This document shows positions 8,157 to 16,037 of a stretch of 23,150 bases of DNA, in pieces. The notes below the pieces were generated by a model that saw only the letters and a program-made list of their open reading frames with translations, was not told the origin of the DNA and did not search any database. How positions within the stretch are numbered: position 1 is the stretch's first letter; every line of letters starts with the position of its first letter. The DNA is taken from assembly GCA_030039695.1 (NCBI GenBank), contig JASHVB010000284.1:1-23150 (forward strand), read 5' to 3'. Origin of the DNA: Acetobacteraceae bacterium (lineage in GTDB: Bacteria > Pseudomonadota > Alphaproteobacteria > Acetobacterales > Acetobacteraceae). A program made the translations under genes and the position numbers.

Positions 8157-8541
8157 CAAGACGCTACGTTAGCTCCAGATGCACCCGATGATCGAAGCAG
8201 TGCGAGATGCCGATATTGGTCAGTGGTTGCGCCGCCGGAGCGGCGCGCACCCGGCAGGGAATTCTGGGGCCGCGGCCGCGTCACCCTCCGGTGCTGCAAT
8301 TGTTCCTGCCTCCGATGATGGGTAACGCTGAGCAGTCTCTCAGAAGCCGAGCGATAGAATCGCCGTGACCGACTGAACCTATCATGCTTCGGGGCCAAGG
8401 CTGTCGGGCCCGAACCCGCCACGCGTAAGATGCTTCGCGTCATGCGGAGACAAAATTGGCCTCATCGCCGCACCTACCCATTTAGCAGTGCGGACATCCT
8501 GGGATGGGCATTGGGCAAGTCACGAAATCGCCGGGACAGGA
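8157..8541. other. Gap after dehydrogenase operon
   Basis: These 385 bases carry no supported gene. A 45-codon open frame at 8188-8325 starts with ATG but has no ribosome binding site. A GC-rich hairpin lies at 8229-8246. The remainder shows nothing I can name. Confidence 0.5.
8229..8246 (+). terminator. GC-rich hairpin after cytochrome c gene
   Basis: GCGCCGC, a 4-base loop CGGA, then GCGGCGC form a perfect 7-bp stem 72 bases past the end of the dehydrogenase operon. There is no T-run after it, so it is at best an imperfect or Rho-assisted terminator. Confidence 0.3.
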
Positions 8542-9070
8542 ATGCTGAGGAATATAGCTACGCCGAAAATGCTTATAGCCGGCGTCGCGGCGACAGTGAT
8601 CGCGGTTGGTGCGGGGAGGGCCGAGGCGGCCTTACCTTCGTACGCAACTACCAACGCGCCGCCGTCCGAGGGATGCCAGGGCTGGCTTCGCCGACCCTGA
8701 CGCCAGGCGGCCCGGCGACGATCACCGGCAGCATGGGATCAAGCGCGATCACAACCCTTCCGGGCGTGGCACCGGCATTCTGTTCAACACCGGCAATGGC
8801 ACGAGCACACTCTCGATATCGGGTGGCGTTCCCGCTACGATCCCGTCGTTACCTGCCGGCGGCTATGCCCTTAGGGTTGGCTTGCCTGTCGCGCCGTACT
8901 CGCGCAGAGCCGCAGACATTTGGGCCACCGTGATGCTGCCGGTGGTGGTTCGCCGGGCGCGGGCGGAGCCGTGCCGAATGCGGGGAACGACGGGACAATG
9001 CCCGTGCGGCGATGCCGTGCCGCCATCAAGCCGGTCAGCTGCAGGTTCCCTGCATTCCGTTGCGGCCTAA
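8542..9070 (+). pseudogene. Broken gene for a small secreted low-complexity protein
   Basis: ATG 8542, preceded by GGACAGGA, opens a Sec signal peptide (MLRNIATPKMLIAGVAATVI, then AGRAEA) and stops after 52 codons. Protein-like sequence then continues in other frames: PTLTPGGPATITGSMGSS around 8690-8755 and GILFNTGNGTSTLSISGG around 8775-8830, ending with PATIPSLPAGGYAL. Together these look like one Gly/Ser/Thr/Pro-rich exported protein with at least two frameshifts. Glycine-rich sequence in yet another frame near 8940-8990 may be its tail. The signal peptide is convincing; the joined reconstruction is inference, and the 3' boundary at 9070 is arbitrary. Sequencing error is an alternative to true decay. 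Function unknown. Confidence 0.42.
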
Positions 9071-9260
9071 CGATATCGGCGGCGGCCGTGCGCCAAAGCT
9101 CTTATGAAAGTTGGTAGGTCAGGTACTAAACGAAGGTATAGCTCATCCTTCCCCAGTACCAATTGCCTCTCGGTCCGATTTATTGACGATGAGAGCTGTT
9201 CCAGTACCTGCGCCGGGGCCAAGCGAAAGCAGTTGAGCGGCCTTTACCGGGAGACCAAGG

Positions 9261-9902
9261 ATGGCAGCCGAGATTGCGGGAATCAAAGTCCCTGACGGCC
9301 GGCTTGCGCACGAAATCACTGAGTTCGTGCAAGACACGGAATCACCGCTACTATTTCACCATTCCAGTCGCGTTTTCTACTGGGGTGCGCTGACCGGACT
9401 GCGCCGCGGTCTCACCTTCGATGTCGATCTGCTCTACGCCGGAGCGATGTTTCATGATCTGGGGTTGACGCAGCGCTACACCAGCTCCCGTGAACGCTTT
9501 GAAGTAGACGGTGCGAATGCCGCCCGCAGCTTCCTACGCGACCGTGGCATTTCGCAGCGTGACATCGACATCGTGTGGACTTCCATTGCGTTGCATACCA
9601 CGCCCGGAATTCCGCAGCACATGCATCCGGTGATTGCGCTGGTGATGGCTGGCGTTGAAATGGACGTATTAGGAATTGCCTATTCCGAATTCGCGGAGGC
9701 AGAGCGTGAGGCTGTTGTGCTGGCACACCCTCGGAGCAGCTGCTTCAAGGAAGACATTATCCAGGCCTTCTACGACGGCATCAGCTACAGGCCGCAGACG
9801 ACGTTCGGCAACGTGAAGGCGGACGTACTCGCCGACAAGGATCCACGCTTCGTGCCGACGAATTTCTGCAGGGTGATCCGCGGCTCGCTCTGGGCCGGTT
9901 GA
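9261..9902 (+). CDS. HD-domain protein, cyanamide hydratase-like
   Basis: This 213-residue HD-superfamily metal-dependent protein has the metal-ligand pattern His34 (LLFHHSSRVF), His65-Asp66 (AGAMFHDLGL) and a later histidine around His112 (ALHTTPG). The arrangement, with RVFYWGALTG just after the first His, resembles bacterial relatives of fungal cyanamide hydratase rather than nucleotide phosphohydrolases. There is no signal peptide, so it is cytosolic. ATG 9261 is supported by GGGAG and AAGG upstream. It ends 57 bases before the catalase start on the same strand, so the two are probably co-transcribed. The substrate is not known: cyanamide or isocyanide hydration and phosphohydrolysis are all possible. 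The HD fold is firm, the activity open. Confidence 0.83.
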   Translation: MAAEIAGIKVPDGRLAHEITEFVQDTESPLLFHHSSRVFYWGALTGLRRGLTFDVDLLYAGAMFHDLGLTQRYTSSRERFEVDGANAARSFLRDRGISQRDIDIVWTSIALHTTPGIPQHMHPVIALVMAGVEMDVLGIAYSEFAEAEREAVVLAHPRSSCFKEDIIQAFYDGISYRPQTTFGNVKADVLADKDPRFVPTNFCRVIRGSLWAG

Positions 9903-9959
9903 CGGCTTCGCATCGCGAAACCGGCCTTCAAACAAAGCCTAATCACACAGGAGCCCATC

Positions 9960-11423
9960 ATGTCCGAAGCGAAGCGCTTCACCAACGCCACCGGCGCCCC
10001 GGTCGCCGACAACACCAATATCATGACCGCCGGCGCACGCGGCCCGGCGCTGCTGCAGGACATCTGGCTGATCGAAAAGCTCGCGCACTTCGACCGCGAG
10101 GTGATCCCGGAGCGACGAATGCATGCAAAGGGCTGGGGCGCCCACGGGACATTCACCGTGACACACGATATCACCCGCTTTACCCGGGCGAAGCTCTTCA
10201 GCGCCGTCGGCAAGCAGACACCGATGTTCGTGCGCTTCTCTACCGTCGCCGGTGAGCGGGGCGCCGCCGACGCCGAACGTGACATTCGCGGCACGGCGCT
10301 GAAGTTCTATACGGAGGAAGGCAACTGGGACATCGTCGGCAACAACACACCAGTATTTTTCTTCCGCGATCCTCTGCGCTTCCCTGATCTCAACCACGCC
10401 ATCAAGCGCGATCCCCGCACCGGCCTGCGCAGCGCGGACAATAACTGGGACTTCTGGACCCTGTTGCCCGAAGCGCTGCACCAGGTGACGATCGTTATGT
10501 CGGACCGCGGCATACCGAAGAGCTTCCGCCACATGCACTGCTTCGGTAGTCACACCTTCTCCATGACCGACGCGGCTAATGAGCGAGTCTGGGTGAAGTT
10601 CCATTTCCGTACCCAGCAGGGTATCGCCAACCTTACCGATGCCGAGGCAGCAGATTTGATTGCTAATGACCGCGAGAGCCATGGGCGGGATCTGCTGACT
10701 GCGATCGATGCTGGCGCCTTCCCGCGCTGGACAATGTACATTCAGGTGATGACGGTGGGGCAGGCCAGGACGCATAAGCACAATCCCTTCGACCTCACGA
10801 AAGTCTGGCCGAAGCAGGATTATCCGCTTATCGAGGTCGGGGTGATGGAGTTGAACCGCTATCCCGAGAACTACTTCGCGGAAGTGGAACAAGCGGCATT
10901 CTCGCCGGCCAATATCGTGCCCGGCATTGGTTTCTCGCCCGACAAGGTGCTGCAGTCGCGACTGTTCTCCTACGGCGACACGCAGCGCTACCGGCTCGGC
11001 GTCAATTTCAACCATATTCCTGTCAACGCGCCAAAATGCCCATTTCAGAGCTATCATCGCGACGGGCAGATGCGGACCGACGGCAATCTGGGCGGCACGG
11101 TCACCTTCCATCCGAACACCAGCGGCTTGTGGGCGAACCAGCCCGATTTCGCCGAACCGCCGCTGGCGCTGGATGGTGACGCCGACCATTGGGATCATCG
11201 CCTGGACGACGATCACTGGGAGCAACCGGGCGACCTGTTCCGCAAGATGACGCCGACGCAGCAGCGAGTACTGTTTGAGAACACGGCACGTGCGCTGGGG
11301 GATGCGCGGGCGCACATCAAAGAGCGCCACATCGAGAATTGCATGCGGGCCGATCCGGCCTATGGCGTAGGCGTGGCGCGCGCGCTCGGGATGGAGGACC
11401 TGCGACCGGCCGCGGCGCAATAG
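9960..11423 (+). CDS. katA: Monofunctional heme catalase
   Basis: This 487-residue small-subunit catalase decomposes hydrogen peroxide in the cytosol. Distal His55 lies in ERRMHAKG, Asn128 in [11 protein letters not shown], and the proximal heme ligand Tyr338 in [29 protein letters not shown] and [18 protein letters not shown] are classic family segments. The length is typical of clade 3 catalases, and there is no signal peptide. ATG 9960 has AGGAG seven bases upstream. Oddity: after the distal histidine the sequence reads KGWGAHG where close relatives normally have KGSGAFG or KGSGAYG, so Trp59 and His62 replace small and aromatic residues near the heme pocket. It follows the HD gene and precedes a hairpin and a small cytochrome c. 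No OxyR-type gene is adjacent. Confidence 0.96.
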   Translation: MSEAKRFTNATGAPVADNTNIMTAGARGPALLQDIWLIEKLAHFDREVIPERRMHAKGWGAHGTFTVTHDITRFTRAKLFSAVGKQTPMFVRFSTVAGERGAADAERDIRGTALKFYTEEGNWDIVGNNTPVFFFRDPLRFPDLNHAIKRDPRTGLRSADNNWDFWTLLPEALHQVTIVMSDRGIPKSFRHMHCFGSHTFSMTDAANERVWVKFHFRTQQGIANLTDAEAADLIANDRESHGRDLLTAIDAGAFPRWTMYIQVMTVGQARTHKHNPFDLTKVWPKQDYPLIEVGVMELNRYPENYFAEVEQAAFSPANIVPGIGFSPDKVLQSRLFSYGDTQRYRLGVNFNHIPVNAPKCPFQSYHRDGQMRTDGNLGGTVTFHPNTSGLWANQPDFAEPPLALDGDADHWDHRLDDDHWEQPGDLFRKMTPTQQRVLFENTARALGDARAHIKERHIENCMRADPAYGVGVARALGMEDLRPAAAQ

Positions 11424-11435
11424 TCGGCAGAGCCA

Positions 11436-11467
11436 AAATGCCGCCGTCGACAATGGTGGCGGCGTTT
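11436..11467 (+). terminator. Hairpin after catalase gene
   Basis: Thirteen bases after the catalase stop, AAATGCCGCC and GGCGGCGTTT pair over 10 bp (one T-G wobble) around a 12-base loop. The AAA/TTT ends and GC core resemble an intrinsic terminator with a short U-tract. If active it would reduce read-through into the cytochrome c gene. Confidence 0.55.
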
Positions 11468-11559
11468 GGTGCGCATCTGGTGATCCGCCCATCGTCACAG
11501 TCAATCCCCGCCGGCGCGATTGGTCGTCGGTGGTTCGTAATTGCATGAGGATTGATTAT

Positions 11560-11886
11560 ATGCATCGGATACCGCCGCTGTTGCTCGTCCTGTTCGTGCT
11601 GTTCGCAGCTGCGGCCGGACCGAGTGGCGAGGACATCGCCCATAATGGCAACGGTCGTGGTGCCTTGGCCTGCACGACCTGCCATGGGCGGAATTTCCAG
11701 GGCGATCCTGCCATTCATGCACCAGCCCTCGCCGGGCGGCCGTCGGCGACCATTCTCGCGCGTTTGGCACATTTCGCTGGTCCGACTGGACACAATGCGA
11801 TGATGCGTCAGGTGGCGAGTGCCTTGCGTCCAGCTGAGCGCCAAGCAGTCGCAGCGTATCTCGCCAGCCTACCCCGACCGCGATAA
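11560..11886 (+). CDS. Small mono-heme cytochrome c
   Basis: This 108-residue exported class I cytochrome c has a hydrophobic leader (PPLLLVLFVLFAAAAG) to about residue 20. One heme site, Cys38-Thr-Thr-Cys-His42, is followed by GRNFQGD, and a candidate axial Met lies in HNAMMRQVASAL. The final part, LRPAERQAVAAYLASL, is the usual C-terminal helix. ATG 11560 is preferred because GAGGAT sits about eight bases upstream; ATG 11545 and an earlier in-frame start at 11530 are alternatives. It follows the catalase gene by about 135 bases with a hairpin between. It could carry electrons to an oxidase or serve the peroxidase that survives only as a pseudogene at 14310-15332; that link is inference. Confidence 0.88.
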   Translation: MHRIPPLLLVLFVLFAAAAGPSGEDIAHNGNGRGALACTTCHGRNFQGDPAIHAPALAGRPSATILARLAHFAGPTGHNAMMRQVASALRPAERQAVAAYLASLPRPR

Positions 11887-11969
11887 CGGTCCCGCGTCGG
11901 CTCGGCGGGTTAGGGGCTGCGATGCCCGCGATGAGCGCCATCGTCCTTGCTACGCCGGGACGCCAGCGC

Positions 11970-12371
11970 TTATAGCGGCTTCGCTCCAGTTGGGCCGACC
12001 TGCCCGAGCGCGACGTCAACCCACGCGAGCAGATCGTGCTCCGCGAACGGCTTGCTTAAAGAGCACAAGGCCCCGTGGCGCAGAGCTTCGGCACGTATCG
12101 CATCGTTCGTGTTGGCGGTGATCAGGATGGTCGGGATCATCTGCCCTGACGTCACAAGCTGCCCGAGCAGCGCAAGGCCGCTCATGCCGGGCATGTTCAC
12201 GTCTAGGATCAGGCAGCGCACAGACGACATATCGGACGAGGCCAGAAAGTCCGCTGCCGAATCAAAGACCCGTGCCGCAAGTCCGAACGACCGAACGAGA
12301 CTTTGCAATGCCAGTCGCACGGATTCGTCATCATCGACAATAGCAATCAATGTCTTGGTCGGCTCCCGCAT
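11970..12371 (-). CDS. Single-domain response regulator (receiver only)
   Basis: This 133-residue FixJ-style receiver lacks an output domain. Asp13-15 lie in IAIVDDDESVRLAL, the phospho-acceptor is Asp57 in LILDVNMPG, Thr85 is in LITAN and Lys107 in SLSKPF. It resembles the receiver-only protein at 1677-2054 (shared IAIVDDDESVR, MPGM, PTILITA), so the two are probably paralogues. It converges on the small cytochrome c gene with an 83-base gap. ATG 12371 is the only sensible start, although GGAG lies too close to it to be a good ribosome binding site. No kinase or DNA-binding partner adjoins it. It may act as a phosphorelay intermediate or protein-protein regulator. Confidence 0.9.
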   Translation of the reverse strand: MREPTKTLIAIVDDDESVRLALQSLVRSFGLAARVFDSAADFLASSDMSSVRCLILDVNMPGMSGLALLGQLVTSGQMIPTILITANTNDAIRAEALRHGALCSLSKPFAEHDLLAWVDVALGQVGPTGAKPL

Positions 12372-12698
12372 GCTCCAGGCCCGGCAACGGGCCAGGTTAC
12401 ACGCCGCAGCGTGAGATCCGGACGTCGCAGGCCACCTAAATATAGGCTGCCCTCCGACGCAATTGGAGCAGTGGAGACTTCATACCGTGGTTCAGGAGAG
12501 CGCATCGAAGGTAGAACTTGCATGCTCTGTTCAGCGGCCTGCACCAGACAGGTCCACCGCCGAGCGCGCCTGCGATTATCCTGCGAGACAAGGTTCCGGT
12601 TGCGTGGGCTTGATGTCGGTTGCTCTCACCCTCGATCGCGGCGCGAAATCGCTCGCGCCGGTCAGCGCGGTGCAAGTGTTGCGGTAAGTGCGTTCACG
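12372..12698. other. Gap upstream of third receiver gene
   Basis: No gene is supported in these 327 bases. Open frames on both strands lack ribosome binding sites and family resemblance. The left end should carry the promoter of the receiver gene, including the small dyad at 12435-12446. Confidence 0.45.
12435..12446. promoter_or_regulatory. CCTA-N4-TAGG dyad upstream of receiver gene
   Basis: A CCTA/TAGG inverted repeat with an AT centre lies in a small AT-rich island 64-75 bases upstream of the receiver start at 12371. The place suits a promoter or operator. Four-base arms are weak evidence. Confidence 0.25.
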
Positions 12699-12826
12699 AT
12701 GATTGTGCCGGACGCAACGATTGTCAGCGACGACGACGATCCGGAGGTGCCAGACGCGCGCAACAGCCTGCTCCGCTCAATCGGCTTGCGGCCGTGCAGC
12801 TCGCCTCGGTGCCAGAACCCCTGTAG
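12699..12826 (+). pseudogene. Decayed fragment of a FixJ-type receiver gene
   Basis: From ATG 12699 the frame reads MIVPDATIVSDDDDPEVPDA then LLRSIGLR, which matches the first beta strand, acidic cluster and first helix of FixJ-type receivers (compare IDDDSAIRESLASLLRSVGL at 2335-2970). The homology then jumps one frame to VQLASVPEPL followed by a stop at 12826, matching MASVPELF in the same intact protein. The phospho-acceptor region and everything after it are absent. I read this as a truncated, frameshifted receiver relic. It is short, so chance resemblance is not excluded, but two collinear matches in order make it likely. Confidence 0.62.
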
Positions 12827-13168
12827 ATCCGACCACGCAGTCTATGTCTCCGGCGCGAGCCGCGATCCACCCTGAGTGCACAGTTGGCCGACGGTCGGGC
12901 GACCCTTTGATACGGTGATGTTGTAGCGATCGCACCGTCTGCGGACCGGCCGCGGTTAAACCTTGGTATCGCCAGACTGCTCACAGATGATCGCCTGATC
13001 TTCCTCTCGGTCAATGGAACTGCGGGATGTCGGTCGACTATGTTTGTTGTGGTCTCAACGCCGCCGGCTAAGCAGGGCAGCGTCTGATACCGCGATGATG
13101 CAAACGACGGTGGGCTCCCCTCCGCGGTTTTGTGAGAGCCGTCTGCCGTTCAAGGAAGGTAGTCAATT
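12827..13168. other. Gap upstream of sigma factor gene
   Basis: No gene is seen in these 342 bases. The last 100 bases should contain the sigma factor promoter. I could not identify clear promoter boxes. Confidence 0.45.
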
Positions 13169-14080
13169 ATGGCCTCTGTGAGTTACGCTATTCCTCGTGA
13201 CGCCGGTTTATCGCGGTATCTGCAAGCGGTTCGCGGGATGCCGATGCTGACGGCGGGGGAGGAATTCCGCCTCGCCCATCGGTGGCGCGATCAACACGAC
13301 AGTGCGGCAGCCAGCAAGCTGGTCACGTCGCACCTGCGTTTGGTGGCGCGTATCGCGGCCAGTTACCGCGGCTATGGCCTGCCGTACAGCGACCTGGTCA
13401 GCGAAGGTACCATCGGGATGATGAAAGCCCTCCAGCGTTTCGATCCCGATCGAGGTTTCCGCCTCGCGACCTACGCGATGTGGTGGATTCGCGCCGCGAT
13501 TCAGGAATACGTGCTGCATTCCTCCTCGCTGGTGAAAATGGGCACCACGGCCTCCCAGAAAAAGCTGTTCTACAATCTCCAGAGGATCAAGTGGCAATTG
13601 AACGCATTGGACAATGGCGACCTCTCGCCGGAGCAGGCGAGCAAGATCGCCGAGGCGCTCGCCGTGCCAGTGCAGGATGTCGTGTCAATGAATCGCCGGA
13701 TGGCGGCGGCGGATCTAAGCCTGAATGCGCCGGCGCGCGAGGACAGCTCGGACCAGTGGCAGGATTCCGTGCCCGATGAATCGGAGAGCTACGAAAGCGT
13801 GCTGGCCGATCGCGAGGTACTCGCCCTGCGGAGAGCCCGCGTCGCCCAAGCTCTTCCTGTGCTGACCCGACGGGAGCGCCACATCTTGAGTGAGCGCTGG
13901 CTGAAGGAGGAACCGGCCACGCTCGAGGAACTTGCCGGCGGATACGGCGTCTCGCGCGAGCGCATCCGGCAGATCGAAGTGCGGGCTCTGGTCAAGCTGC
14001 GCAAGGCGATAAAGGCATCAACGGCAGCTCCTTTTCGGCCGGCGAAAGCTGCCGCAGCCCCGGTCGAGGCCTATGCCTGA
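13169..14080 (+). CDS. rpoH: RNA polymerase sigma factor, RpoH family
   Basis: This 303-residue sigma-70 group factor of the heat-shock (sigma-32) type starts with GLSRYLQAVRGMPMLTAGEE (region 1.2). Region 2 contains LVTSHLRLVARIA, SEGTIGMMKALQRFDPDRGF and RLATYAMWWIRAAIQEY. The RpoH box appears as QKKLFYNLQ. Region 4 ends with YGVSRERIRQIEVRALVKLR, the -35 recognition helix. An Ala/Pro-rich tail of about 20 residues follows. AAGGAAGG lies nine bases before ATG 13169. Alphaproteobacteria often carry several RpoH copies; the LHSSSLVKMGTTASQ stretch differs a little from the usual LRSWSLVKMGTTAAQ, consistent with a secondary copy. No chaperone gene is adjacent. It may direct stress transcription of the island, which is inference. 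Confidence 0.93.
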   Translation: MASVSYAIPRDAGLSRYLQAVRGMPMLTAGEEFRLAHRWRDQHDSAAASKLVTSHLRLVARIAASYRGYGLPYSDLVSEGTIGMMKALQRFDPDRGFRLATYAMWWIRAAIQEYVLHSSSLVKMGTTASQKKLFYNLQRIKWQLNALDNGDLSPEQASKIAEALAVPVQDVVSMNRRMAAADLSLNAPAREDSSDQWQDSVPDESESYESVLADREVLALRRARVAQALPVLTRRERHILSERWLKEEPATLEELAGGYGVSRERIRQIEVRALVKLRKAIKASTAAPFRPAKAAAAPVEAYA

Positions 14081-14309
14081 CCAGTGCGTCGTGCAGCGCG
14101 GTTCGATCGCTGCACGCACCGTGGGCGCTCATTCTGGCGATGGTTTGGAAACAATGGGCGTGACACGTCGTGTAGCAGGCCTAAGCAGGACTATACGTCT
14201 GCTCCTTCGGAGTCGTGCTTGCTTTTGTCTCTGCTTTCGCGACGATGAGGGGCGCCGGCTGGGTCACAGCGAGGCCCTAGGCCAAGCGGCACCAAAAAGG
14301 CAGTTCTGA

Positions 14310-15332
14310 TGCTTCTGCAGGTCCGCCACCTTCCGGGACATGCGTGCGACTGGCCGTCGGCTCGGCAATCCCGCTGCGGAGCAAGCCGAGGGGCCACCGA
14401 CCAACCCCGTGGAAATGGCGCTGCCCGATTTTGCCTGCGCCGCCTATCGCGCCTCGCAGCGACCCTGTCGCGCGGTTCCAGCAGGTCTGGGGGAAGCAGG
14501 CGTTCGCGATTACTTGGGCGGCTGATGCGGGTCACGAGTGTGACACGCCTGGGCCTTCGCCGGGCGGTGTACCACCGCAGCGGCTTGACACAGTACAGCG
14601 TGGCCTCGCGAGCGACACCTACGACCGAATGGCGGAATCAATCGCCAGCTTCGAGGCGTCTGCCGAGAGCACCTCGTTCACTTCCGAGTTCGATGCGGTT
14701 GTGGCGGGAACGGCGAAATTCACCCCGCAGGAACAGCGCGGCGACGACCTGTTTCGAGGAGGGGCACATTGCGACGCCTGTCACCGCGACGGTGGCCCAG
14801 GTGAGGAACCGCTGTTCACCGACTTGAGCGCCTCCAATATCGGCGTCCCCGCCAATCCCTCGCTTCCGTTCCACGCGGAGAACCAGCGCGATGCACAAGG
14901 TTATGCGGCCAACCCGGCAGGGCGCGCGTATGTAGGTGCGGGCGTAGGCGGGACCCGCGCGTCACCGGCCGGTTTCAAGTACCGACGCTGCGAACCGTGG
15001 ACAAGAGGCCGTATCCAGGCTTCGTGAGAGCCTATGGCCACAACGGATGTTTTCTCAGCCTGAAGGAGATCGTGCATTTCTATAGCACGCGCAACACGCT
15101 GCCGCGCTGCAAGCCGCACGATCCGGGCGGGGACAAAACGTGTGGGCCGCAGCCAGAGGCCACGCCAAACTTGAACACCACAATGGTCGGAAACCTGCGC
15201 CTGACGGATATCGACGAATACGCCACCGTGGTGTTCTTTGAGACGCTGACCGGTGGTTACTTTTCCCGGGGCACCCATAGCGGAGCCGCCCGCACTTTGC
15301 TCGGCGCCGCTGCGCAATGCGGTAGTCGGTAA
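14310..15332 (+). pseudogene. Di-heme cytochrome c peroxidase-like pseudogene
   Basis: Three collinear pieces of one cytochrome c peroxidase/MauG-like protein lie in alternating frames. Piece 1 (about 14310-14465) reads RDMRATGRRLGNPAAEQAEG then NPVEMALPDFACAAYRASQ. Piece 2 (about 14470-14965) is one frame over and reads FQQVWGKQAFAITWAADA, IASFEAS and the heme site CDACH at 14770-14784, then PLFTDLSASN. Piece 3 (14970-15332) returns to the first frame with RFQVPTLRTVDKRPYPGF, AYGHNGCF and LKEIVHFYSTRN. The N-terminal third, with signal peptide and first heme, is absent; the region around the second shift also seems to have lost some residues. Two frameshifts plus truncation make it non-functional. 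Its stop directly abuts the stop of the convergent lipoprotein gene. Confidence 0.88.
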
Positions 15333-15866
15333 TCATGCTGCGGCGCTTGGCCGACTCTGTGGCGCTTGCCTGTTCGCGACCCCGTGGGCACTCGCCTGAG
15401 CAGCGATATCGTCAAGCAGCCGCTCGGACATTGACGTGACGTCGGAGGCAATCGCCGCCGGAGATTCATCATTCGATACAGTGGCTTCTTCGTAAGCGTA
15501 GGGGTATTCGCCATTGAACACATTCACGATCAGTCGTGAAATGGGCCTCGGACCAGTCGGGGTTACATGCCAGACGATACGTTGTGCCGGATATGGGGGG
15601 TTGACCCGGCCGGTGTCCACACTTCGGTACCCGGCGCACGCCATCCCTTCCCTAACCGATCTGCTAAATTCGGCGTCGGTCATGCCAACCGGCGACTGAC
15701 GCATGCTTACGCTCGCTATGCCAGCTGGCGTCGTCACCTCGAAGTCGGGCCGTAACGCCAGGGCTCCAGGAGAGCCGGTGCACGAAGCCAGACAGGACAG
15801 AAGCAGCGCGGAGCGTGCGCGCGCCAGGGCGACGGAAGTTGCGTATCCAAGCATGCCAATCACCAT
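15333..15866 (-). CDS. Putative lipoprotein of unknown function
   Basis: This 177-residue protein has an N-terminal signal whose hydrophobic stretch ends in a lipobox, LLLSCLASC with Cys29 as the likely lipidated residue, followed by TGS. The mature part (SMRQSPVGMTDAEFSRSV, PYPAQRIVWHVTP, RLIVNVFNGEYPYAYEEA) looks like a compact alpha/beta domain, then a helix ending in ERLLDDIAAQ. I have the impression of similar uncharacterised proteins in other alphaproteobacteria but cannot name a family. ATG 15866 is taken as start; ATG 15854 is an alternative, and neither has a strong ribosome binding site. It converges on the peroxidase pseudogene with no spacer. It probably sits in the periplasm, anchored to inner or outer membrane. 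Confidence 0.72.
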   Translation of the reverse strand: MVIGMLGYATSVALARARSALLLSCLASCTGSPGALALRPDFEVTTPAGIASVSMRQSPVGMTDAEFSRSVREGMACAGYRSVDTGRVNPPYPAQRIVWHVTPTGPRPISRLIVNVFNGEYPYAYEEATVSNDESPAAIASDVTSMSERLLDDIAAQASAHGVANRQAPQSRPSAAA

Positions 15867-16037
15867 CCACTATTAAGCTGACGCATCAGATGGTGCGAAA
15901 TGTCACCAGGACCAATGCTATCTTCTGCTCAATACGATCGACGAATTCGATTGTAAGCAGCGCCGCACATAGCACGACGGATCGGGCGCGACCCTGTCTT
16001 CGAGGTGCGGCCTGAGCGGGGCGGGACGACGTGGCCG

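Noticed and set aside
8188..8325. 45-codon ATG frame after the dehydrogenase operon
   Set aside because: No ribosome binding site, no homology that I recognise, and it overlaps the GC-rich hairpin.
9939..11546. 535-codon minus-strand frame opposite catalase
   Set aside because: Antisense shadow of catalase, His/Arg-rich without domain features.
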